A stretch of DNA of 35,593 bases from CAYVTD01 sp964454445 (GCA_964454445.1 CAYVTD010000032.1:1-35593), one strand, 5' to 3'; positions 1 to 8,735 are shown, counted from the stretch's first letter. Notes: a model not told the origin generated them from the letters alone. Program-made: numbers and translations.

Positions 1-420
1 AATACTCTATACGTTTCTCAGTTGCTTTATCCAACTTATCTTGTCTTGCTTTCAACAGTTCATCAACATTGCCCGTGAGAAAATCAATAGGACCTAAGTA
101 AAACAACGAGCTATGCAAACGCTTGTTGTTGTAATGTTCAATATATTCGTCAAACTGTTTTTTAGCATCCTCCATATTTAGCATACTTTTTTTGCTGATA
201 CATTCTTCATTCAAACTTCGGTGAAACCTTTCGATTTTGCCATTAGACTGCGGATATGATGGCGAAGTACGCACATGTTTAAGTCCCAACATTTTGATGT
301 AGTTGTTGAAATCATTCGAGATGTATTGTCCGCCATTATCACTTATTAATTTTGGCTTTTTGTCTGGATATTTTTCATGAGCCCTTTGAATTGTAATTTC
401 AACATCATTTTGGGTTGTTT
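1..420 (-). mobile_element. IS3-family transposase orfB, C-terminal fragment
   Basis: Read on the minus strand, this stretch is open throughout and encodes the C-terminal part of an rve/DDE integrase-core transposase. The second catalytic Asp lies in LISDNGGQYIS. The catalytic Glu lies in SPSYPQSNGKIERFH. The family's tail motif HYNNKRLHSSLFYLGP follows, and then a basic helix. The 3' end runs off the left edge of the window. The 5' end is broken: just upstream of the TTQNDVEIT segment (near 420) the frame meets a TAA, and no first catalytic Asp or orfA is present. It is therefore a truncated, probably inactive copy. The tail type matches elements whose orfA resembles the fragment at 31396, so both may derive from one IS type. 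That link is inference, since the two fragments do not overlap. Confidence 0.88.
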
Positions 421-467
421 ATATAACTTGCATTGAAAAACTTATTCTAAATACAAATAAAATTTCT

Positions 468-475
468 TATATTTG
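468..475 (+). promoter_or_regulatory. Bacteroidota-type -7 promoter element (TATATTTG) for the Fic gene
   Basis: TATATTTG fits the Bacteroidota sigma-ABfr consensus TAnnTTTG and lies about 60 bases before the Fic ATG. The same octamer, within the longer string TTCTTATATTTGC, also stands before the gene at 26344. No convincing -33 TTTG box is seen at the usual distance. Confidence 0.5.
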
Positions 476-479
476 CACT

Positions 480-496
480 TTGCAGTTTAACTGCAA
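480..496 (+). promoter_or_regulatory. 17-bp palindrome, candidate operator of the Fic gene
   Basis: TTGCAGTTTAACTGCAA is a perfect inverted repeat of two 8-base arms around one base. It begins five bases after the -7 element, so it would cover the transcription start. A protein bound there would block transcription. The Fic protein encoded next has a C-terminal winged-helix-like domain and could bind it. Autoregulation is inference. Confidence 0.5.
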
Positions 497-534
497 GTAC
501 AAGTTTTTATATATGCAGAAAAAAGGAGTTATGA

Positions 535-1668
535 ATGGATATTGATAAATATAAAGCAGGAAAATATATAAGGCAATTTCAATACGAAAGTTTTCTGCCA
601 ACTCTTATCAACACAGATTGGAGTATTAATAATATTGAAATGATTCAGCTTCTTAGTGATGCAGATATAAAAGTTGGAGAATTGAATGCATTTTCCCAGC
701 TTGTACCAGATATAGATTTTTTTATTAAAATGCATGTGATAAAAGAGGCAACGAAGTCAAGTAGAATCGAAGGCACTCAAACTAATATAGCTGAAGCTGT
801 CCAAAAGGAAAACCAGATTGACCCTGAGAAAAAAGATGATTGGGAAGAAGTTCAGAATTATGTTACAGCTATGAACCATGCAATCGAAAATTTGCAAAGT
901 TTACCTTTGTCGAACAGACTTTTATGCAATATTCATAGTACTTTACTACAAGGTGTAAGAGGTAAGCACAAAAGCCCGGGTGAAATCAGACGAAGTCAAA
1001 ATTGGATAGGTGGCGCTTCGATCAAAGATGCGGTGTTTGTTCCACCTCATAATAATGATTTACCTGAACTGTTGTCCGATTTTGAGAAATTTCTAAATAA
1101 TGCTGATATTATTTTACCTCATTTAATTAGAATTGGGATAGCACATTATCAATTTGAGACCATTCACCCTTTCCTTGATGGAAACGGAAGAATCGGAAGG
1201 CTTTTGATTACTCTATACCTTGTGAGTAACGGACTATTGGCTAAACCAACTTTATATTTATCAGATTTCTTCGAGAAAAACAAATCAATTTATTATGACA
1301 ATCTTACCCGAGTTAGAACCAATAATGATTTAACTCAATGGCTTAAATTTTTCCTTGTTGGAGTCAGGCAAACAGCTGAAAGTTCGATTTCTACTTTTAA
1401 GTCAATTATTGAACTGAGGCAGGATATTGAATTTAAACGAATTTTGACTTTAGGCAAGAAAACCAAAACAGCTCAACAAATGCTACATTATCTTTACAGT
1501 AATCCAATGGTAAGTAGCCAAGACATTGCCATCGAATTGAATTGCAATATCTCTACTGCTCTTCGCCTTATTGAAGATTTTATAAGGTTGGGTATCTTTA
1601 TCGAAACTACAGGTTACAAGAGAAATAGGGTTTTTGTTTTTGAAGAATATTTAAGATTATTTGAATAG
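535..1668 (+). CDS. Fic family protein (AMP-transferase) with winged-helix C-terminus
   Basis: This is a Fic/DOC-family nucleotidyltransferase of 377 residues, expected to transfer AMP from ATP to hydroxyl side chains of target proteins. The core motif HPFLDGNGRIGR is complete at residues 211-222, including the catalytic His. An N-terminal inhibitory motif of the (S/T)xxxE(G/N) type is present as SSRIEG at 75-80, with Glu79 as the likely blocking residue. It is therefore a self-inhibited class II Fic, built like the Shewanella SoFic type. The N-terminal region (about 1-100) looks like the Fic_N domain. Residues 310-377 look like a winged helix-turn-helix. No antitoxin gene adjoins it, which suits the built-in inhibition. 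The start codon follows a good AAAGGAG at about 523. The protein targets cannot be told from sequence. Confidence 0.92.
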   Translation: MDIDKYKAGKYIRQFQYESFLPTLINTDWSINNIEMIQLLSDADIKVGELNAFSQLVPDIDFFIKMHVIKEATKSSRIEGTQTNIAEAVQKENQIDPEKKDDWEEVQNYVTAMNHAIENLQSLPLSNRLLCNIHSTLLQGVRGKHKSPGEIRRSQNWIGGASIKDAVFVPPHNNDLPELLSDFEKFLNNADIILPHLIRIGIAHYQFETIHPFLDGNGRIGRLLITLYLVSNGLLAKPTLYLSDFFEKNKSIYYDNLTRVRTNNDLTQWLKFFLVGVRQTAESSISTFKSIIELRQDIEFKRILTLGKKTKTAQQMLHYLYSNPMVSSQDIAIELNCNISTALRLIEDFIRLGIFIETTGYKRNRVFVFEEYLRLFE

Positions 1669-1957
1669 GCAATATAAGAATTTAAAAATATACGATTTAA
1701 AGATTATTCAATCAATGTAAAAGTAGTTTATAGAAGAACTTTTTACTATTTTTTTTCTTCCGATATGATTCTTGAATATGAAAAGATATTGCAACATCTG
1801 ATTCAAGAATGAGCATTGAAACTTGAAAAACGATAAAAATAATGGACAAAATATGGACAAAATAATATAAAAAAAAGAACTAAAATTTAATGTAAAAAGT
1901 AACAACCAAAATAAAAGAATTAACTATAAAACAAGGTATAATCACGGGATATAAAGA
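1669..1957. other. Gene-free A+T-rich spacer
   Basis: About 290 bases between the Fic gene and the tRNA terminator. No convincing reading frame, promoter or repeat array was seen. The only local repetition is a doubled TGGACAAAATA-like string near 1842-1863. Confidence 0.5.
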
Positions 1958-1986
1958 AAAAAGCCAAGCATTATGCTTGGCTTTTT
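1958..1986 (-). terminator. Intrinsic terminator of the tRNA gene
   Basis: Perfect 12-bp stem AAAAAGCCAAGC / GCTTGGCTTTTT around a 5-base loop, immediately 3' of the tRNA on the minus strand. On that strand the stem ends in a run of T, so it is a good rho-independent terminator. The A-tract on the other arm would let it work in both directions. Confidence 0.85.
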
Positions 1987-1987
1987 G

Positions 1988-2061
1988 TGGGCCCGGAGGG
2001 ACTTGAACCCCCAACCTACGGATTATGAGTCCGCCGCTCTAACCAATTGAGCTACAGGCCC
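1988..2061 (-). tRNA. tRNA with CAT anticodon (elongator Met or Ile2)
   Basis: A full cloverleaf folds on the minus strand. The acceptor stem is GGGCCTG with CGGGCCC, the D arm is GCTC...GAGC, the anticodon stem-loop contains CTCATAA, the T arm contains TTCAAGT, and A73 is present. The 3' CCA is not encoded. The first base pair is a normal G-C, so it is not an initiator tRNA. A CAT anticodon belongs either to elongator methionine or to the isoleucine tRNA whose C34 becomes lysidine through TilS. The acceptor stem resembles tRNA-Ile(GAT), but I cannot decide between the two by eye. Confidence 0.93.
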
Positions 2062-2137
2062 CTATATACTGTTTTTCTGAAAGTATATGCTTCAGAAAAG
2101 CAAATATACGAAAAAAAAATTATTTGTCAAGAAAAAA

Positions 2138-2938
2138 TTAATTAAACAAACCGACAAAAATGCCGAACTGCACTCCCAAGCCATTTGCATTGATTGCTGA
2201 TGGCACATTTTTTAATTTTGAATTGCTGTTGTAGGACCAGTCGTAAGCAAAAGAATATGAATAATTTACTCCAAGTCGCACTGTAGTAAATGGTGTCAGG
2301 GCATATTCGACGTTCAAACTTGGTTGAACATAGAAAAAGGAGCTTTTTGTTTTCTTGAAATATGATTCGTCATCAGGGGCATTGTTGTTAAAATTATTCC
2401 ATTCGACATCGCCAGCTGTCCTGTAATTATCCATATCCATTAAGCCCCAGCCGAAACCAACCCCGGGCAAAATAGCAAGCGATTTCATTGGAACAATAGC
2501 ATAATCGACGGTTATAGCTGTATAAGTAACTGTAATATCATAATTTTGTTTATAATCTTTATCGTTTATTTTTAATGATTCTTGCAATGTCGTTTCGCCG
2601 CCCATGCCATAAAAGCCAATGCGAAGATTTGGTATTATACCGATAGCCGTAAATCCGTGAACTCCGGAAAGAAACACAGGAACCTCAAATTTTTTATCAT
2701 TAAAAAACTTGTTTGCAGCAAGATGCTTGTTAAGTTCATCGAAATTCAGATACATAAATGTTCCGACATAGCCCACACCGAGCCCAAAATAGGGAATAGA
2801 TTCTTCTTGTATCGGTTCGCTATCGAATTGAAACGAATCGAGATCTTCGTCTTGTGCAGAGGCAAGCAATTCGTTTTGCGAAAACATACCTGCAAAAACA
2901 AGCAGGATCATCGCCAATAAAGTCATCATTTTTTTCAT
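2138..2938 (-). CDS. Outer-membrane beta-barrel protein, hypothetical
   Basis: This 266-residue protein begins with a clear signal peptide: two lysines, a hydrophobic stretch, and a probable cleavage near LLASAQ. Its remainder alternates polar and aromatic residues in the way of transmembrane beta-strands (for example SFFYVQPSLNVEYALT and TTVRLGVNYSYSF). It ends with a short strand finishing in FVGLFN, a typical C-terminal aromatic signal for outer-membrane insertion. It is likely a small OmpA-like or porin-like barrel of the kind common in Bacteroidota. No ligand or enzymatic motif is visible. It stands alone, divergent from thrS and downstream of nothing obvious on its strand. Confidence 0.7.
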   Translation of the reverse strand: MKKMMTLLAMILLVFAGMFSQNELLASAQDEDLDSFQFDSEPIQEESIPYFGLGVGYVGTFMYLNFDELNKHLAANKFFNDKKFEVPVFLSGVHGFTAIGIIPNLRIGFYGMGGETTLQESLKINDKDYKQNYDITVTYTAITVDYAIVPMKSLAILPGVGFGWGLMDMDNYRTAGDVEWNNFNNNAPDDESYFKKTKSSFFYVQPSLNVEYALTPFTTVRLGVNYSYSFAYDWSYNSNSKLKNVPSAINANGLGVQFGIFVGLFN

Positions 2939-3101
2939 AGTGACAAACTCCAGAGTTTAGAAATTTACAAATAATTATAGTCGTTTTTCAAAAATATATA
3001 TTTCATATAAGCGTTTAAAATCTTTGTTGTAGCTGCTTGCTGCAAAAAATCAGCTTATTAACTAAAACAATCAAGTATTTAAACAAAATTAAGAGAACAA
3101 T

Positions 3102-5033
3102 ATGAAAATCACTTTACCAAATGGGGACATTAGAGAATATCAAGACGGAACAACTGGCTATGAAATTGCAAATTCTATATCGCCCAGACTTGCAAAAGAT
3201 GCTTTGGGTATTTTTGTCGATGGCAAGAGATTCGATTTATCGAGAAAAATAAATGACTCGGCAGCCATAAAAATTGTTACGTTCGACGATGCTGAAGGCA
3301 AAGAAATCTTTTGGCATTCTTCTGCTCATTTGATGGCTGAAGCAATCGAAGCGATCTATCCTGGAACAAAATTTGGCATCGGTCCATCTATCGAAAACGG
3401 CTTTTATTATGATATAGATCTACCCGGAGATACCAAAATATCGCTCGAAGACCTTCCGAAAATCGAAAATAAGATGCAGCAACTCGTCCAACAAGCATCT
3501 GAATATAAGCGTATGGAGATTTCCTGGGACGAAGCCGTCAAACATTTCACACAAGTTGGCGATGAGTATAAATTAGAGCTTCTCGATGGTTTGCGGGATG
3601 ATGAAATAACTTTCTATCAACAAGGCAACTTTATCGACCTTTGCCGTGGCACACACGTTCCAAATACTGGCGTAATCAAGTATTTCAAGCTTCTCAATGT
3701 TGCAGGTGCTTACTGGCGGGGCAATTCTGATAGAAAAATGATGACCCGCATCTATGGCATTAGCTTTCCGAAAAAGAAAATGCTCGACGATTATCTGACA
3801 TTGCTCGAAGAAGCCAAAAAAAGAGACCACAGAAAGCTCGGCCGCGAACTTGAACTCTTTTTTGTTACTCCTGAGGTTGGTGTTGGCTTGGTTATGTGGC
3901 AACCAAAAGGCACAATCGTAAGGCGTATAATTGAAGATTTTTTAAGGAAAGAGCATATTAAACGCGGATATGTGGAAGTCATTACTCCACACATTGGCAA
4001 TTTGAATATGTACAAAACTTCCGGACATTATCCCTATTATAAAGATGCTCAATTCCCACCACTCGAATTAGAAGGCGAGGAGTTCCTGCTTAAGCCGATG
4101 AACTGTCCCCATCACCATTTTATGTATTCGCAGAAGCCTCGTAGCTATCGAGACTTGCCAATTCGCTACTTCGAGCTTGGCACAGTCTATCGCTACGAGA
4201 AATCGGGCGAGTTAAGCGGTTTGTCGCGTGCACGTGGCTTTACTCAAGACGATGCGCATATTTATTGCACTTTGGAACAAATCAAAGACGAAGTGATAGG
4301 TGTTGTCGATTTTATAAAATTTCTTTTTAGCACATTCCAACTCGAATTGAAAGCCCGTTTATCATTCCGAGACAACGATAATGCCAAATTTAGCGGCGAT
4401 ATTGAATTGTGGGACAAGGCACAAAAAGATTTAGTCGAAGCCGCAGAAGAAATTAATCTCGATTATAGCATCGTCGAAGGCGAAGCCGCTTTTTACGGAC
4501 CAAAAATTGATTTCGATGTTAAAGATGCACTTGGCAGAAGTTGGCAACTCGGCACCGTCCAAGTCGATTATGTGATGCCTGAACGTTTCAAGCTCGAATA
4601 CACCGGCTCGGACAATCTCCAACATCGCCCCGTAATCATCCATAGAGCGCCTTTGGGCAGTTTTGAACGGTTTTTCTCTGTTTTGGTCGAGCATTTTGCT
4701 GGTAATTTCCCCTTCTGGCTCGCTCCAGTCCAAGCAAGCATCTTGCCAATTGGCGAAAATCAGCATCAATATGCTAAATTAATATTTGACAAATTAATGC
4801 AAGCAGGCTTCAGAGTTGAAATTGACCTCAGAAGCGAAAAAATCAATCGAAAAATCGCCGAATCCGAGCAAATGAAAGTTCCTTTCACTATCGTTATCGG
4901 ACAAAAAGAACTCGAAGCAAATTCCGTTTCACTCAGACAGCACGGAAAAGGCGACTTGGGTACTAAAAATTTCGATGAGATAATGGCTTTATTTAATAAA
5001 TTAAACATTACTGGTACAAAAATGCCCGAATAA
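3102..5033 (+). CDS. thrS: Threonyl-tRNA synthetase
   Basis: ThrS charges tRNA-Thr with threonine in the cytoplasm. The 643-residue length is normal for full bacterial ThrS. An N-terminal TGS domain occupies about residues 1-62. The editing domain follows, with the HxxxH motif HSSAH at 72-76 and the zinc-type LCRGTH motif near 180. The class II catalytic core contains MNCPHHH, whose Cys is a zinc ligand near residue 345, and the motif 2 segment ELGTVYRYEKSGELSG. The C-terminal anticodon-binding domain starts near the PVQASILPIG segment. In many bacteria thrS is followed by infC-rpmI-rplT. Here it is followed by an outer-membrane protein gene and a new promoter, so that cluster is split. Confidence 0.98.
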   Translation: MKITLPNGDIREYQDGTTGYEIANSISPRLAKDALGIFVDGKRFDLSRKINDSAAIKIVTFDDAEGKEIFWHSSAHLMAEAIEAIYPGTKFGIGPSIENGFYYDIDLPGDTKISLEDLPKIENKMQQLVQQASEYKRMEISWDEAVKHFTQVGDEYKLELLDGLRDDEITFYQQGNFIDLCRGTHVPNTGVIKYFKLLNVAGAYWRGNSDRKMMTRIYGISFPKKKMLDDYLTLLEEAKKRDHRKLGRELELFFVTPEVGVGLVMWQPKGTIVRRIIEDFLRKEHIKRGYVEVITPHIGNLNMYKTSGHYPYYKDAQFPPLELEGEEFLLKPMNCPHHHFMYSQKPRSYRDLPIRYFELGTVYRYEKSGELSGLSRARGFTQDDAHIYCTLEQIKDEVIGVVDFIKFLFSTFQLELKARLSFRDNDNAKFSGDIELWDKAQKDLVEAAEEINLDYSIVEGEAAFYGPKIDFDVKDALGRSWQLGTVQVDYVMPERFKLEYTGSDNLQHRPVIIHRAPLGSFERFFSVLVEHFAGNFPFWLAPVQASILPIGENQHQYAKLIFDKLMQAGFRVEIDLRSEKINRKIAESEQMKVPFTIVIGQKELEANSVSLRQHGKGDLGTKNFDEIMALFNKLNITGTKMPE

Positions 5034-5059
5034 TTTTTTGGTTTTTCGCTTTTTTCTCT

Positions 5060-5067
5060 TATATTTG
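5060..5067 (+). promoter_or_regulatory. Bacteroidota-type -7 promoter element (TATATTTG)
   Basis: TATATTTG sits between the thrS stop and the ATG at 5111, about 44 bases before that start. It matches TAnnTTTG and suggests the downstream barrel gene has its own promoter. Confidence 0.5.
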
Positions 5068-5110
5068 CTCTTATTATTCTCAGATGTCTCATTTTATTTT
5101 CGGATGAATT

Positions 5111-5761
5111 ATGAAAAATCAGTCTTTTCTTATAATTTTTACAATCATTTTCTCCTTTTCTTCTTTTAGTTTAGTCCACGCTCAAGATCAAAAGCTTACA
5201 AAGGTTACTGTCCATGCCAACGTTAACGCTCCAATCGGCGACTTTGGCAAGGATTACGATATTTCAATAGGATTTGATGGCATGATCGAACATGTTTTCT
5301 TTGAAAATATGCCAGAATTAGCTCTTACTGCCAGTGTCCATTTGATTAATTTCGACAATAAAAGAAATGCAGACATAGGTAGAGATGTCAACGACATCCA
5401 ATTCCAAACTTTCGGCATCAAAGCCGGTGCATTATATTATTTTTTAAGCCTCGAACAATTCGAGTTTTTTGCTGGTGCCGATATGGGCCTCTATCTGACT
5501 AAAGGTTTAAGAACTTATTACGGCAATACCGGTTCGGGCAGCATGGGAAATACAGGCGACCAAGCTGAAGCAAGATTCGGTTTTTCTCCAGTCGTTGGTG
5601 GTGATTATTTAATGGGTTCTGCTTTCTCTGTCAATGTCGCTTTGCGGTATAATTATCTTAGTTCTGTTACTCCCAAGCTAACACAAGATTCCCAACTAGT
5701 CAATATTGAAATAGCGCCTACATTCTTTAGCTTGTATGTAGGCTTAGCGCTTTATTTTTAA
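5111..5761 (+). CDS. Outer-membrane beta-barrel protein, hypothetical
   Basis: A 216-residue exported protein. Residues 1-25 form a signal peptide ending in VHAQ. The mature part has repeated amphipathic strand-like segments with glycine and aromatic residues (for example LKAGALYYF-like and FSVNVALRYNYLSS patterns). The last residue is Phe within SLYVGLALYF, the usual C-terminal signature of barrel proteins recognised by BamA. It resembles the outer-membrane beta-barrel family widespread in Bacteroidota. No specific function is visible. The next gene starts six bases after its stop, so the two are probably co-transcribed, although no functional link is obvious. Confidence 0.7.
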   Translation: MKNQSFLIIFTIIFSFSSFSLVHAQDQKLTKVTVHANVNAPIGDFGKDYDISIGFDGMIEHVFFENMPELALTASVHLINFDNKRNADIGRDVNDIQFQTFGIKAGALYYFLSLEQFEFFAGADMGLYLTKGLRTYYGNTGSGSMGNTGDQAEARFGFSPVVGGDYLMGSAFSVNVALRYNYLSSVTPKLTQDSQLVNIEIAPTFFSLYVGLALYF

Positions 5762-5767
5762 AACACT

Positions 5768-6865
5768 TTGCCTAATGATAACTATCGGTTTAGCAAAGTT
5801 GTCGTTCTTTACTCAAGTGGAACGGGCAACTCCTATCTTGCTTCTCTTTGGATGAAGGAAATTGCAGCTGACTATGCGCCTATTGTCATTCATAAGTCCA
5901 TCGATGGACTTGATTTAAAAGAAGTTTTCCCTATTGGCAAATCCGATTTGCTTGCTTTTTATTATCCAACTCACGGTTTCACGGCACCATGGCATATTAT
6001 CAAGTTTGCGATAAAAATCCCTCGTTCGCTTGGGACGTCAGCAGTATGTATTCCAACAAGAGCAAGCGTGAAATTTGGCAATTTCATTTCGCCGGGACTA
6101 AGCGGCTCAGCTGCATTTATTATATATCTTGTATTAATTCTTAAAAGCTTTGCAATTAAAGGGTTTACAGCACTCGATATGCCTTCCAACTGGTTTTCTC
6201 TTCATCCCATCCAATCAGTTGAATCGCATAAAAAAGTAATAGCTCGCGCAAAGCGATTGCATCATTCCTTTGCAAAAATTATTTTATCCGGTGGTAGGAA
6301 ATGGCTATCTCTTAACTTAATTTACGAAGCATTCTTTGGCTTGGCACTCTTTCCCATATCCATTTTATATCTTTTTGTTGGCCGGATTTTCCTGGCAAAG
6401 CTCTTTTTTGCTAACAAAAACTGCAATTCATGTGGTCTGTGTGCCGAACACTGTCCAATTGGAGCAGTAAAAATGGTCGGTAAAAAGAATGCAAAGCCTT
6501 ATTGGAGCTATAATTGCGAGAGTTGTATGAGATGTGCCGGCTTTTGCCCGCATAATGCCATCGAAGCGGGGCATTCCTGGGCGGCTATCTTGATTTACGT
6601 TGCCTCAATCCCAATCTCATTTCTGGTTTTCTCAACAATTGGTGGAAACTTGTTAATATTAGATTTTCAAGGGACTTTACTAGGCACTTTTATCAATACA
6701 ATATACACTTATCTTTCTTTGATAACAAGCTATGCCATCTATCATTATTTAATAAGAATTCCACTCGTTAATCGCATCTTTAGTGTAACGACATTCACTC
6801 ATTATTGGGGCAGATATAAAGCACCGGAAGTAAAAATAAATCACTTAAGCAATAAAGCAGATTAA
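5768..6865 (+). CDS. EFR1-type ferrodoxin: flavodoxin-like domain plus 2x[4Fe-4S], membrane-anchored
   Basis: This 365-residue redox protein has an N-terminal flavodoxin-like fold with the phosphate-binding loop YSSGTGNSYLA at about residues 15-25. It also has two consecutive [4Fe-4S] ferredoxin motifs, CNSCGLCAEHCP and CESCMRCAGFCP, at about 218-263. This is the EFR1 arrangement. Unusually, hydrophobic segments lie both before the clusters (about 190-210) and after them (about 272-345). It is therefore probably held in the inner membrane, with the clusters on the cytoplasmic side. It likely passes electrons between a flavin and an iron-sulfur partner, but the partner is unknown. I accept a TTG start at 5768 because no ATG lies near the flavodoxin N-terminus. 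Confidence 0.8.
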   Translation: MPNDNYRFSKVVVLYSSGTGNSYLASLWMKEIAADYAPIVIHKSIDGLDLKEVFPIGKSDLLAFYYPTHGFTAPWHIIKFAIKIPRSLGTSAVCIPTRASVKFGNFISPGLSGSAAFIIYLVLILKSFAIKGFTALDMPSNWFSLHPIQSVESHKKVIARAKRLHHSFAKIILSGGRKWLSLNLIYEAFFGLALFPISILYLFVGRIFLAKLFFANKNCNSCGLCAEHCPIGAVKMVGKKNAKPYWSYNCESCMRCAGFCPHNAIEAGHSWAAILIYVASIPISFLVFSTIGGNLLILDFQGTLLGTFINTIYTYLSLITSYAIYHYLIRIPLVNRIFSVTTFTHYWGRYKAPEVKINHLSNKAD

Positions 6866-6884
6866 AATTTGAAAGATTAAGATA

Positions 6885-7655
6885 CTATTTGATTAACCAA
6901 CCAAATCCAAAAGATATAAAATTCATCTTGTTGTCTATGCCTGTCCCGAAAGAGAAATCAACTTGAAAATTATCTTCGATTAAATAAGTGAAACCAGTGT
7001 CATAATTGATGCTATGTTCTTTTAATTCGACAAAATCTCCATAAGTCTCAATAAATATACCTAATTTATCCGTAATTGAATAGCCAAAGACAACTGAATA
7101 ATTTAAATCCCCTTTTCCTTGACCAAAATAATCATATCCAATATTATATCCTAAAGAAATATCATCGCTTAATGAATGACTAACGGCTATTTTATTGATA
7201 CTTGCACCTTTTTCATAGCCAAAGCCATCAGTCCCGGTAGGGGCGGCATAATGTGAAACTAAAGCGAGATCGATATAATCGGATTTGATAAAAGCAAGTT
7301 TTATTCCAAACTCCAAATCAGAAAAACCGCAGATGTCTAATTTTTCTTGTTCACTTCTCATTTTTAGATTATTGTATTGATGGACAAATCTTAGTTCTAA
7401 AAAATCAAAGAGTCCATATCTAAAAAGTGTAGAAGGAGCAGAAATGGAATTGTATTTGCCATAATCATCTTCACTAACCTCATAAGCAAAACCACTTTCG
7501 ATTTGCAACTTTGCTTTTGGAACTATTGCGGCTGATTCGGCTTGGTCTGGTCGGTCTGTTACAATTTCTTGGGCATTTAAGATACCGAAACAAAATAAAA
7601 ATATCACGATACAAATGTAATTTGTTAGCTTTAGGCAAAATCTTCTACCTATCAT
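6885..7655 (-). CDS. Outer-membrane transporter-like protein (phenol_MetA_deg type)
   Basis: This 256-residue protein has a signal peptide (about 1-28, ending ILNAQ). The mature start, EIVTDRPDQAESAAIVPK, is the signature of the putative MetA-pathway/phenol-degradation transporter family, which is common in Bacteroidota under the name 'transporter'. Beta-strand-like repeats follow to a C-terminal strand, FISFGFGWLIK. Despite the family name, the substrate is not known and may have nothing to do with phenols. The gene converges on the EFR1-type gene with a gap of about 20 bases. A TAAATTTG promoter element precedes it. Confidence 0.75.
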   Translation of the reverse strand: MIGRRFCLKLTNYICIVIFLFCFGILNAQEIVTDRPDQAESAAIVPKAKLQIESGFAYEVSEDDYGKYNSISAPSTLFRYGLFDFLELRFVHQYNNLKMRSEQEKLDICGFSDLEFGIKLAFIKSDYIDLALVSHYAAPTGTDGFGYEKGASINKIAVSHSLSDDISLGYNIGYDYFGQGKGDLNYSVVFGYSITDKLGIFIETYGDFVELKEHSINYDTGFTYLIEDNFQVDFSFGTGIDNKMNFISFGFGWLIK

Positions 7656-7698
7656 TTTTTAATTCCCTGAATATTTATAAATAACCTAAAATAATTTA

Positions 7699-7706
7699 CA
7701 AATTTA
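7699..7706 (-). promoter_or_regulatory. Bacteroidota-type -7 promoter element (TAAATTTG)
   Basis: On the minus strand TAAATTTG matches TAnnTTTG and lies about 45 bases before the ATG at 7655. Confidence 0.45.
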
Positions 7707-7757
7707 TGGAAAAATACCGACAAAGCCAACGAAGCTATATAAAAAAGGATGGAATAA

Positions 7758-8735
7758 TTATAAACTGCTTTGAACAATATCGTGGATACGGACAATACCT
7801 ATGAAAAAATTTTTTTCATCAACAACGGGTAGGACACTAATGGAGCTTGTGCGCCTTTCCATTAAAGCAAGAGCATCGCCAAGGAAAGACGACTGAGCGA
7901 TTGTTACAGGTTTTAAAGTCATTATATCTACAGCATTAAGTCCTTTTAAATCATCAAATTTCTGAAGGACACGCCTGACATCACCATCGGTAATTATTCC
8001 TTGCAAAATCCCATTTTCATCGACAATACCAACACAACCGAGCCCTTTATTTGTTATTTCAATCACAGCTTCTTTAAAACTGGCATTAATGTATGTCTTT
8101 GGGCAAGCATCTCCTTTGTGCATAATGTCTTTGACTTGCAAGGTAATGTTCCTTCCGATTTGTCCAAGGGGATGATTACGGGAAAATTCCTCGATAGAAA
8201 CGTTTCTATAACGCATTGAACAGACAGCAAGCGCATCTCCAAGCGCAAGGGCAGCAATGGAACTTGTCGTGGGAGCAATGTTGAAGGGACAGGATTCTTT
8301 GGCAACGGTGGCATCGAGAACGAAATCAGAATTCGTTGCGATGAATGAGTTTAAATTCCCGACAATAGCAATGAGTTTAACGCTGCGGCTTTTTAGAAAT
8401 GGTATTAGACGGCGAACCTCTTCGGTGCTGCCGCTTTTCGAAAGTAAAATTACGACATCGTCCTTGCCGACGAAACCGATATCGCCATGCAATGCCTCTA
8501 CGGGGTGTAAAAAGACAGCGTGGAGTCCGGTGCTAACAAAAGTTGCTGCTATTTTCCGGGCAATCAAGCCTGATTTGCCAATACCTGAAACGAAAATTTG
8601 TCTGGCGGTAGAGATTAATTGAACAACTTCATAGAAATCATTATTAATTCTTTCGCTAAGTTCAAAAAGGGCTTGTCCTTCTTCTTGTAACGAGCGCTTT
8701 GCCTCACTAAAAATCAAGTTTTTATCTGTTTGCAT
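7758..8735 (-). CDS. kdsD: Arabinose-5-phosphate isomerase (KpsF/GutQ/KdsD family)
   Basis: This enzyme interconverts ribulose 5-phosphate and arabinose 5-phosphate, the first committed step toward Kdo for lipopolysaccharide. The 325-residue length is typical. An SIS sugar-isomerase domain (about residues 35-170) carries VSGIGKSGLIARKIAATF, the HGDIG motif and LLSKSGSTEEV. Two CBS domains follow (about 205-325), with GIITDGDVRR and a final IVRIHDIVQ, and these probably sense nucleotides. No kdsA, kdsB or kdsC adjoins it. Its upstream region (8736-8834) has no clear TAnnTTTG element. Confidence 0.95.
   Translation of the reverse strand: MQTDKNLIFSEAKRSLQEEGQALFELSERINNDFYEVVQLISTARQIFVSGIGKSGLIARKIAATFVSTGLHAVFLHPVEALHGDIGFVGKDDVVILLSKSGSTEEVRRLIPFLKSRSVKLIAIVGNLNSFIATNSDFVLDATVAKESCPFNIAPTTSSIAALALGDALAVCSMRYRNVSIEEFSRNHPLGQIGRNITLQVKDIMHKGDACPKTYINASFKEAVIEITNKGLGCVGIVDENGILQGIITDGDVRRVLQKFDDLKGLNAVDIMTLKPVTIAQSSFLGDALALMERRTSSISVLPVVDEKNFFIGIVRIHDIVQSSL

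Noticed and set aside
2582..2920. Open frame of 112 codons on the plus strand
   Set aside because: It lies wholly opposite the outer-membrane protein gene, which has a signal peptide and barrel pattern. The plus-strand product shows no domain and is a shadow.
4431..5092. Two long minus-strand frames within and after thrS
   Set aside because: Both are antisense to the clearly conserved thrS and have no family features.
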